Shown: positions 1 to 5,080 of the stretch, piece by piece
Layout of the letters: every line of letters starts with the position of its first letter
How positions within the stretch are numbered: the stretch's first letter is position 1
NCBI GenBank assembly: GCA_947630345.1
Contig: CANRHF010000116.1
Coordinates: 1 to 6,045 of the forward strand
DNA: 6,045 bases
From: an uncultured Oscillospiraceae bacterium
GTDB lineage: Bacteria; Bacillota; Clostridia; Oscillospirales; Oscillospiraceae
Reading direction: 5' to 3'
Program-made: the position numbers and the translations under genes
The notes under the pieces: generated by a model
What the model was told of the DNA's origin: nothing
The model's database searches: none
What the model saw: the letters and a program-made list of their open reading frames with translations, nothing else

Positions 1-68
1 CCCCATGCTCACTCCTCGGCTCAAGCGCCGCCGCGTTGCGGCCCTTGAGCCGAGGAGTGAGCATGGGG
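1..68. repeat. Near-perfect inverted repeat (fold-back) at the window edge
   Basis: Positions 1-25 are the exact reverse complement of 44-68. After one mismatch (26/43), positions 27-31 pair again with 38-42, leaving a six-base loop at 32-37. The palindrome lies inside the 3' part of the minus-strand peptidase gene. Read in the gene's frame, the protein is family-like down to ...DADPMLTPRLKGRNAAA and then becomes an antisense copy (LEPRSEHG) of its own coding sequence. The same heptapeptide MLTPRLK can be read on both strands. A functional hairpin inside a conserved peptidase domain is unlikely. The simplest reading is a chimeric fold-back at a contig end, primed by the short GCGGC/GCCGC complementarity at the turn. 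Bases from about 1 to 25 should not be trusted as genomic sequence. Confidence 0.9.
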
Positions 69-2725
69 TCGGCGTCGGAGATGGTGCCCAGAATCAGGCC
101 CTCGATCTCCTCCTGGCCATAGTGCTGGGCCCGGAGGAAGTCCCCGGCCCGGTCAAAGGCGGCCAGAGAACCGGCGGCGTTGGGATCCCGGTAGGTGTGG
201 AAGACCACCTGGCCGGCGCTGGCGATCAGCAGGCCGCAGCCGTAGGCGCCGCCCTGGACCCGGATGGTGTTCCACAGGTAGTCCAGGGACAACGCGCTGG
301 CCGCCACCCGCTGTTCGCCCCGGTAGGCGCTGCCCAGCAGCAGCTGGTTGCCGCCCTTGGCGGCGAAGGAGACCTCTGCGGGGATCACAAAGCCCTCCCG
401 CCGGGCGCCCCAGCCGGGATAGGATGCCGGGGCGGTCACCGCCTCGCCCATGGGCAGGGGCTCCGCCAGACGGGCGGCCAGGGCCTCGTCCCGGTCCCCG
501 GTCAGGCACAGAGTCAGCCGGGCCCGGCACAGCAGCCGCTTGGCCAGCTCCTCCAGCTGGGTCAGCAGCGTGTCGTCCCCCTGGGAGAATGCGGCCTCGG
601 TCTTGCACAGCCAGCGGTAATTCTCCAGGCCGCCCAGAGCCTCCGCCACCATGCCCGAGGCGGAGAATCCGGCGGCGGCCCGGGTGGAGGCAAACCGGTT
701 GCCGCTCATCACGATGTACTGCCGGGTGTCCAGCTTCTTCTGCCGCAGGAGCTTGCCCACCAGGGGCCGGTCCCGGAGAACGGAGCCGGTCAGCACCTCG
801 GCGATCAGAGGCAGAGCCTGGTCCACGCTGGTTTTCAGCATACTGGCGGAGACCACCAGGGCCGGGGCGCAATAATGGGGGTCGCCCTTCCGGGAGAAGC
901 CCTCCATGCCGGCGTCAAAGGCGCCCAAATGGGTCTTGATGGCGTTGAGCAGGGACAGGCTGTCCCGCTTTTCCGTGGCCGCCTGGCCCAGCAGGCTGGC
1001 CAGCAGGTCCGCCAGGGGCAGCTCCTCCAGGGTCAGGTCCCGGGCGTCAAAGTAGAAATCGGCATAGACGATGCCGCTGGTGTTCACGGGGACATACAGC
1101 ACCGGCGTCTGCCCCACCTTCCCAGTCTCCATGGGGATGGGCTCCGGTTTCTTGGCCACGTCCGACAGCTTGAGCTGGGGCAGGGTTGCCAGGGCCTCCG
1201 GGGAATCGGGGGCCTGCTGATGCTCCTTCAGGGCCTTGGCCTGGGCGGCGACCTGGTCCTTTTTCTCCTGGTCCCAGGTGGCAAGCAGGGCGGCGAGCTG
1301 CTCCGCCTCCCGTTTCCGGGCCTGCTCCCCAACGGTGTGGGAGGGGGCGCAGTAGACCTGGGCGCAGTGGGTGTTCTCCAGGAAGGTCTTTTCCAGCAGC
1401 TTCTCAAAATAGCCCTGGTCCATTTCCCGGCGCAGCTGGGCGAACACCGCTTCGAAGCACAGGCTCTCCGCCGGGTCGCCGCCGTAGAGCCAGGTGTCCA
1501 TGGCGGAGATGGCGTAGATCACGCCGGGGGACATCCGCCCGAAGTCCGCCTCCCGCACCCGGAACTCCCGGCTGTTCAGGGCGGCAACGATCTGGTCCTT
1601 GGGAATGCCGTTCCGGGCCAGGCCGGTCAGCACCTCCCGGCACACCGCCTGGATCTGGGGGACCTTCTCCTCGTCGGTATTGTGGATCGAGATCTCCGCC
1701 ACGATCTGCTGGGTGGCGTTGGCGTACATGGACACGTCCTCCGCCAGCCCCTGCTCCAGCAGGGCCTTCTTCAGCGGGGCCTCGTTGGAGCCGCACAGCA
1801 CGTCGGACAGCACGTTCAGCCCGATCAGCTCCTTCTGCTGGGCGAAGGTGCCGCCCACAAAGCCCATGGCCAGGTGGCCCCGGTGGGCCGGGTCCTCATT
1901 GGGGGCGATCTCATACTCAATTCGGGCGCTATGGAAGCCGGTGGGCGCCTGCATGGGGATGACGGGCTCCGGGTCGGGGCTGGGGCCGTAATCCTTTAAG
2001 TACCCGTCCAGCAGCGCCAGGGTGGCGTCCAGGTCGATTTGCCCGTCCAGGAAGATCCGGCTGTTGCCGGGATGGTAGAACCGGCGGTGGGCGTTCAGGA
2101 ACTGCTCATAGGTCAGCTCCGGGATGTGGGCCGGGTCGCCGCCGGAGTCGTGGCGGTAGCAGGAATCGGGGAACAGGAGCTTTTCCATCTGGGACTCGAT
2201 GAGGGTGTCCTCGGAGGCGTAAGCGCCCTTCATTTCGTTGTACACCACGCCGTTGCGCAGAAGGCTGCCGTCCTCGGCCAGCTCATAGTGCCAGCCCTCC
2301 TGGCGGAAGATGTTCTCCTGGGAATAGATGGCGGGGTGGAATACCGCGTCCATGTAGATGTCCACCAGGTTGGCAAAATCCTTCTTATTCCGGCTGGACA
2401 CGGGGTACATGGTCTTGTCCCCAAAGGTGATGGCGTTGAGGAAGGTTTGCAGGGAGGTCCGCAGCAGATTGACGAAGGGTTCCTTCACGGGATATTTGTC
2501 GGAACCGCACAAAACGCTGTGCTCCAAAATGTGGAAAACGCCGGTGTCGTTCTCCGGCACCGTCTTGAACGCGATGGCAAAGGACATATTTTGGTCCGGC
2601 CGGTCCAGCCAGGCCAGCCGCGCGCCGTTCTTCTCGTAAACCATTTCCACCAGCCGGGCCTTCAGCTCCGCCAGCTCCCGTACCCGGGTGACCCGGAAGC
2701 CGTGAAGCAGGGAATTTACTTGCAT
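1..2725 (-). CDS. M16C-family zinc metallopeptidase (PreP / presequence protease type), 3' end missing
   Basis: Predicted cytoplasmic peptidase of the PreP/PITRM1 group, which degrades oligopeptides inside a closed two-half chamber. The frame is open for 908 codons from ATG 2725-2723 to the window edge. No signal peptide or membrane segment is seen. The inverted zinc site is HILEH (H65, E68, H69), with the distal ligand E164 in YNEMKGA; the 95-residue gap fits PreP rather than short M16A/B enzymes. Domain order: catalytic M16 (about 20-190), inactive M16 repeat (about 200-380), helical M16C-associated linker starting near LPQLKLSD (about 513), and a C-terminal M16 half carrying the substrate-binding pair R822 and Y828 in RVQGGAY. 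Family members are about 970 residues, so roughly 60-70 are missing. Residues after about 894 fall in the edge palindrome and are doubtful. AAGGAG (2740-2735), nine bases upstream, fixes the start. It is divergent from the transporter operon and no functional link is evident. Confidence 0.95.
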   Translation of the reverse strand, partial: MQVNSLLHGFRVTRVRELAELKARLVEMVYEKNGARLAWLDRPDQNMSFAIAFKTVPENDTGVFHILEHSVLCGSDKYPVKEPFVNLLRTSLQTFLNAITFGDKTMYPVSSRNKKDFANLVDIYMDAVFHPAIYSQENIFRQEGWHYELAEDGSLLRNGVVYNEMKGAYASEDTLIESQMEKLLFPDSCYRHDSGGDPAHIPELTYEQFLNAHRRFYHPGNSRIFLDGQIDLDATLALLDGYLKDYGPSPDPEPVIPMQAPTGFHSARIEYEIAPNEDPAHRGHLAMGFVGGTFAQQKELIGLNVLSDVLCGSNEAPLKKALLEQGLAEDVSMYANATQQIVAEISIHNTDEEKVPQIQAVCREVLTGLARNGIPKDQIVAALNSREFRVREADFGRMSPGVIYAISAMDTWLYGGDPAESLCFEAVFAQLRREMDQGYFEKLLEKTFLENTHCAQVYCAPSHTVGEQARKREAEQLAALLATWDQEKKDQVAAQAKALKEHQQAPDSPEALATLPQLKLSDVAKKPEPIPMETGKVGQTPVLYVPVNTSGIVYADFYFDARDLTLEELPLADLLASLLGQAATEKRDSLSLLNAIKTHLGAFDAGMEGFSRKGDPHYCAPALVVSASMLKTSVDQALPLIAEVLTGSVLRDRPLVGKLLRQKKLDTRQYIVMSGNRFASTRAAAGFSASGMVAEALGGLENYRWLCKTEAAFSQGDDTLLTQLEELAKRLLCRARLTLCLTGDRDEALAARLAEPLPMGEAVTAPASYPGWGARREGFVIPAEVSFAAKGGNQLLLGSAYRGEQRVAASALSLDYLWNTIRVQGGAYGCGLLIASAGQVVFHTYRDPNAAGSLAAFDRAGDFLRAQHYGQEEIEGLILGTISDADPMLTPRLKGRNAAALEPRSEHG

Positions 2726-2734
2726 GCTATCCAA

Positions 2735-2740
2735 CTCCTT
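2735..2740 (-). promoter_or_regulatory. Ribosome binding site of the M16C peptidase
   Basis: The minus strand reads AAGGAG, followed by nine bases and then ATG at 2725. This is a near-ideal Shine-Dalgarno sequence and decides the start codon of the peptidase. Confidence 0.85.
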
Positions 2741-2750
2741 ATTTTGATTC

Positions 2751-2764
2751 GCGCGGAGGCGCGC
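2751..2764 (-). other. Small GC hairpin in the peptidase leader
   Basis: GCGCG at 2751-2755 and CGCGC at 2760-2764 form a five-base-pair stem with a four-base loop. It sits between the proposed peptidase promoter and its ribosome binding site, so it would be in the 5' leader of that transcript, where it might stabilise the 5' end. There is no sign that it is a regulator, and short GC stems arise by chance in such DNA. Confidence 0.35.
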
Positions 2765-2774
2765 ATTTACTTAT

Positions 2775-2802
2775 ATTATAGCGAAAATCAGGGGAAAAGC
2801 AA
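2775..2802 (-). promoter_or_regulatory. Putative sigma-A promoter of the M16C peptidase gene
   Basis: The minus strand has a perfect -10 box TATAAT (2780-2775). A weak -35 candidate TTGCTT (2802-2797; only TTG matches) lies 16 bases upstream. Transcription would begin near 2768, giving a leader of about 43 bases before the ATG. The -10 is convincing and the -35 is not, so an activator or a weak promoter is possible. Confidence 0.55.
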
Positions 2803-2821
2803 GTACCAATACGCCCAAGGG

Positions 2822-2852
2822 CCGCTTTTGTCGGCAGGCGGCGAAAAGGCGG
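2822..2852. repeat. Imperfect inverted repeat between the two divergent promoters
   Basis: CCGCTTTT at 2822-2829 pairs with AAAAGGCGG at 2844-2852, with one bulged G at 2849. The element lies about 20 bases upstream of the -35 box of the transporter promoter and about 20 bases beyond the -35 of the peptidase promoter. It could be a protein-binding site or simply a chance GC-rich repeat. The remaining bases of this gap show nothing else I can support. Confidence 0.3.
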
Positions 2853-2872
2853 AAATATTATGCACTTCCCGC

Positions 2873-2901
2873 TTGACAAATAGGGGGGCAATCGGTATAA
2901 T
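2873..2901 (+). promoter_or_regulatory. Consensus sigma-A promoter of the cobalamin transporter operon
   Basis: TTGACA at 2873-2878, a 17-base spacer and TATAAT at 2896-2901 match the housekeeping consensus at all twelve positions. The start site would be around A2908, a few bases before the first pairing strand of the riboswitch (2913). A promoter this strong with no obvious overlapping operator fits a gene set regulated mainly after initiation, by the leader RNA. Confidence 0.93.
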
Positions 2902-2912
2902 GTTATCAATTT

Positions 2913-3127
2913 CACAGAGCATCGTGTCCCGGCGTGAAGACTGCGGCTTTCGCAGGCGCCTGGATGAGGGAAGCCGGTGGGAGTCCGGCGCATTTTACCG
3001 TTGCCGTATGTGTAGGAGTCAAAAGGTCGCGGCGTGAGCCGGCCATTGGGGAAAGCCCTGAGAAGGTAGATCTTTGGACGCAGAGGCATGAGCCTTCCAA
3101 TACACGAGCCGGAAGACCGATGATGTG
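2913..3127 (+). promoter_or_regulatory. Cobalamin riboswitch aptamer
   Basis: A structured leader RNA that should bind a cobalamin and control the downstream importer. The closing stem P1 is visible: CACA 2913-2916 with TGTG 3124-3127 and CATCG 2920-2924 with CGATG 3118-3122. Next come a small hairpin CTGCG/CGCAG (2941-2955), the conserved GGGAA (2968-2972), and the GCCGG/CCGGC stem (2973-2977 with 2985-2989) around GTGGGAGTCC. A GCCATTGGGGAAAGCCC segment (3042-3058) resembles the usual GCCACTGG...AA region, followed by GAAGG (3062-3066) pairing with CCTTC (3093-3097). The B12 box is AGCCGGAAGACC (3107-3118), close to the family AGCCAGGAGACC. The J/L5 region (about 2995-3010, ACCGTTGCCGTATG) departs from the common CCGCCACTGT. 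The family call is strong from motif order; whether it prefers adenosyl-, methyl- or hydroxocobalamin cannot be read by eye. Confidence 0.93.
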
Positions 3128-3137
3128 GCTTTTCAGA

Positions 3138-3155
3138 CGTTCCCGCAAGGGGGCG
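3138..3155 (+). promoter_or_regulatory. Candidate P13 hairpin (regulatory kissing loop) of the riboswitch
   Basis: CGTTCCC (3138-3144) pairs with GGGGGCG (3149-3155), a seven-base-pair stem with two G-U pairs, closing the loop GCAA (3145-3148). The loop is complementary to TTGC at 3001-3004 in the L5 region of the aptamer. Its position right after P1 matches the P13 hairpin of cobalamin riboswitches, whose loop kisses L5 when ligand is bound. The hairpin is seen in the sequence; the kissing role is inference. GCAA is also a stable GNRA tetraloop, so the loop match may be coincidental. Confidence 0.6.
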
Positions 3156-3169
3156 GTGTTTGTCGTGCG

Positions 3170-3208
3170 AAAATCGGGCATGGCCAATTTGGTCATGCCC
3201 GATTTTTT
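3170..3208 (+). terminator. Rho-independent terminator of the cobalamin riboswitch
   Basis: AAAATCGGGCATG (3170-3182) is the exact reverse complement of CATGCCCGATTTT (3194-3206). The stem can extend inward by G-U 3183/3193 and CC/GG plus A-T, and a run of six T (3203-3208) follows. It lies after the aptamer and before the permease ribosome binding site, as expected of a ligand-induced attenuator. Possible antiterminator pairings are CCGAT 3117-3121 (overlapping the P1 3' strand and B12 box) with ATCGG 3173-3177, and TTTTC 3130-3134 with GAAAA 3169-3173. Either would block the terminator's 5' arm. The terminator is clear; the switching partner is inference. Confidence 0.93.
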
Positions 3209-3213
3209 ATTTT

Positions 3214-3218
3214 GGAGG
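3214..3218 (+). promoter_or_regulatory. Ribosome binding site of the permease
   Basis: GGAGG followed by ten bases and ATG at 3229. It lies just beyond the terminator T-run and is not part of the hairpin, which argues for control of transcription rather than of translation. It also argues against the longer frame opening with TTG at 3160, which would read through the terminator. Confidence 0.9.
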
Positions 3219-3228
3219 TGCCCCGCCT

Positions 3229-4242
3229 ATGGAAACCAAGCCGAAAACAAAATCGCTCCGCCAGACCCTGCCCTATAAGCTGACGGTGCTGCTGCTCCTG
3301 GCGGGGCTGTGCCTGGCGGCCACCCTGGCCTGCACGGCCATCGGCAGCGTGAAATACTCCCTCTTTCAGGTGGTCCAGGCCCTGTTCCGGGAGGATGCGG
3401 AGGCCCGGCTCATCATCTGGAACGTGCGGCTGCCGAGAGTCCTGTGCGGCGGGCTGGTGGGGGTCTGTCTGGCCCTGTCCGGGTGCATCCTCCAGGGGGT
3501 CATGCGCAACCACCTGGCCTCCCCCTCCACCATCGGCGTCACCAGCGGGGCCAGCTTCGTGGGGTATCTGACCCTGGTGGCCTTCCCCCAGTTTTACAGC
3601 CTGCTGCCGGTGGGTACCATCGTGGGCTCCTTTGTCACCACCATGCTGATCTACCTGCTGGCCTACGAAAAGGGGGTCAGCCCGGTGAAGATGATCCTCT
3701 CCGGCATGGCGGTGTCCGCCATGTTCAGCGCCTTTAACGACATTATCCGCAGCTTTTTCTCCGAGCGGCTGGCCAACGCCACCGGCCATCTGGTGGGCAG
3801 CCTCAACGGCACAGTCTGGGGCGATTTGCAGCTGATTTTTCCCTATATGCTGGTGGGGGTGTGCATTTGCTTCTTCCTCCCCGGGAAGATGAACATCCTC
3901 ATGCTGGGAGACGAAATGGCCAGCTCCCTGGGCCTACGGGTGGAGCGGTTCCGGCTGTTCCTCATCGCCGTGGCGTCGCTCCTGGCGGGAGCCTCGGTGG
4001 CGGTGGCGGGACTCATCAGCTTCGTGGGGCTGATCGTGCCCCATATCGCCCGGCTGATCATCGGTTCGGACTACAAGTACCTCTTCCCCGCCTCCATTTT
4101 TCTGGGGTACTCCTTCATCGTCATCTGCGACACCGTAGGCCGGGTGGTGCTGCCGGTGGGGGAGCTGTCGGTGAGCATCGTGCTGTCCTTTATCGGCGCG
4201 CCCTTCTTCCTGTACCTGCTCAGGACGAAGGAGACCGGCTGA
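3229..4242 (+). CDS. btuC: Cobalamin-type ABC importer permease (FecCD/BtuC family)
   Basis: Membrane subunit of a type II ABC importer; two copies would form the channel. The product has 337 residues, the normal length for a family with ten membrane helices. A basic N-terminus (METKPKTK) is followed by the first helix (about 17-38). Family landmarks are in order: RLPRV (67-71), the glycine-rich LSGCILQGVMRN (83-94), SPSTIGVTSGASF (98-110), LGLRVERFR (234-242, in the cytoplasmic coupling region facing the ATPase), GLISFVGLIVPHIAR (261-275) and the C-terminal GELSVSIVLSFIGAPFFLYLLR (311-332). It is the first gene after the riboswitch and terminator, and the ATPase follows after 15 bases. Siderophore and haem permeases share this fold, so the cobalamin assignment, and hence the symbol, rests on the riboswitch. 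The family call is near certain; the substrate is likely but not proven. Confidence 0.93.
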   Translation: METKPKTKSLRQTLPYKLTVLLLLAGLCLAATLACTAIGSVKYSLFQVVQALFREDAEARLIIWNVRLPRVLCGGLVGVCLALSGCILQGVMRNHLASPSTIGVTSGASFVGYLTLVAFPQFYSLLPVGTIVGSFVTTMLIYLLAYEKGVSPVKMILSGMAVSAMFSAFNDIIRSFFSERLANATGHLVGSLNGTVWGDLQLIFPYMLVGVCICFFLPGKMNILMLGDEMASSLGLRVERFRLFLIAVASLLAGASVAVAGLISFVGLIVPHIARLIIGSDYKYLFPASIFLGYSFIVICDTVGRVVLPVGELSVSIVLSFIGAPFFLYLLRTKETG

Positions 4243-4257
4243 GAGGAGGGAAAAACC

Positions 4258-5055
4258 ATGTACTTTGGCTTTGACAACGTCTCCATTGCCTACGGCAAGC
4301 GGAAGATCCTGGAAAACGTCACCATGGAATTTGAAAAGGGAAAGATCACCACCATCATCGGTCCCAACGGCTGCGGCAAAAGCAGTCTGCTCAAGACCAT
4401 TCCCCGGGTGGTGACCCCCTATACCGGCGGCCCGGTGTATCAGGACCGGCCACTGAAATCCTACTCCCCCCGGGAGCTGGCCCAGCGGATCGCCTACCTG
4501 CCCCAGGTCCATACCTCCCCCCGGGACATCACCATCCGCACCCTGGTCTCCTACGGCCGCTATCCCTACAAGCGCTTTGGCCGGAGCATGACCGGGGAGG
4601 ACCGGGAGATGATCGACCGGGCCCTGGCCCTGACGGGCCTAAGCAAAATGGGGGACCGTCTGCTGAACAACCTGTCCGGCGGGGAGAAGCAGCGGGCCTG
4701 GCTGGCCATGACCATCTGCCAGCAGCCGGAAATTCTGCTGCTGGACGAGCCCATCACCTATCTGGACATCGGCTACCAGGTGGAGGTGCTGGAGCTGATC
4801 CGGGAGCTGGGGGAAAAGCTGAACATCACCATTGTCATGGTCCTCCACGACATGAATTTCACCGCCCGGTATTCCCACCGGGTCTATGCCCTGGCGTCCG
4901 GGGGCGTCTACGCCGCCGGGGCGCCGGAGGATGTCATCAGCCGGGCCAATATGGAGGGCCTATTCTCCATCGACGCCCAGATCCTCCGGGACGAGAAGAA
5001 CCACTGCCCCTTCCTGATCCCGGAAAAACTTGGTACGCACTCGCAAAAGGCGTAA
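4258..5055 (+). CDS. btuD: Cobalamin-type ABC importer ATPase (BtuD/FepC-like)
   Basis: Cytoplasmic nucleotide-binding subunit that powers the importer. The 265-residue product is full length for the family and every catalytic motif is intact: Walker A GPNGCGKS (35-42), Q-loop Q83 in YLPQ, signature LSGGEKQ (139-145), Walker B ILLLDEP (159-165), D-loop YLD (168-170) and switch histidine H197 in LHDMN. The AYLPQ...VSYGRYPY segment (79-104) is typical of iron-siderophore/cobalamin ATPases. The start is set by GAGGAGGG (4243-4250) seven bases before ATG. The 15-base gap after the permease stop indicates co-transcription and probably translational coupling. The final residues (about 245-265, HCPFLIP...) form the short tail common in the family. 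The symbol follows the riboswitch context; by sequence alone it could equally serve an Fe-siderophore system. Confidence 0.93.
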   Translation: MYFGFDNVSIAYGKRKILENVTMEFEKGKITTIIGPNGCGKSSLLKTIPRVVTPYTGGPVYQDRPLKSYSPRELAQRIAYLPQVHTSPRDITIRTLVSYGRYPYKRFGRSMTGEDREMIDRALALTGLSKMGDRLLNNLSGGEKQRAWLAMTICQQPEILLLDEPITYLDIGYQVEVLELIRELGEKLNITIVMVLHDMNFTARYSHRVYALASGGVYAAGAPEDVISRANMEGLFSIDAQILRDEKNHCPFLIPEKLGTHSQKA

Positions 5056-5064
5056 ATATATCAA

Positions 5065-5080
5065 AAAGAGGTATGTAAGC
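5065..5080 (+). promoter_or_regulatory. Ribosome binding site and start-stop codon pair before the binding protein
   Basis: AAAGAGG (5065-5071) lies nine bases before ATG 5081. Inside that gap is ATG-TAA (5073-5078), a start codon followed at once by a stop. The first ATG is only one base from the Shine-Dalgarno sequence, too close for efficient use, so 5081 is the real start. The signal peptide that follows agrees. Confidence 0.7.

Noticed and set aside
1..68. Terminator or mobile-element end at the left edge
   Set aside because: There is no T-run, transposase or target duplication, and the repeat is an exact mirror of coding sequence, so an assembly or amplification fold-back explains it better.
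5..1999. 664-codon plus-strand open frame
   Set aside because: It is the exact antisense register of the M16C peptidase codons, has a low-complexity Gly/Gln/Leu composition with no family motif, and its start lies in the edge palindrome. The minus strand carries HILEH, the distal glutamate and the R/Y pair.
2039..3037. 332-codon plus-strand open frame
   Set aside because: Most of it is antisense to the 5' half of the peptidase, and its end runs through the promoter and riboswitch. No motif or ribosome binding site supports it.
2739..3196. Minus- and plus-strand open frames over the leader (2739-3089, 2912-3196, 2934-3278)
   Set aside because: They fall on the riboswitch, promoter and terminator, and the translations show no recognisable protein features.
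3160..3228. Upstream extension of the permease from TTG 3160
   Set aside because: It would translate the terminator hairpin and lacks a ribosome binding site. ATG 3229, with GGAGG ten bases upstream and a typical N-terminus, is the start.
3193..4878. Antisense open frames within the permease and ATPase genes
   Set aside because: Shadows of well-supported genes in high-GC DNA, with no motifs of their own.
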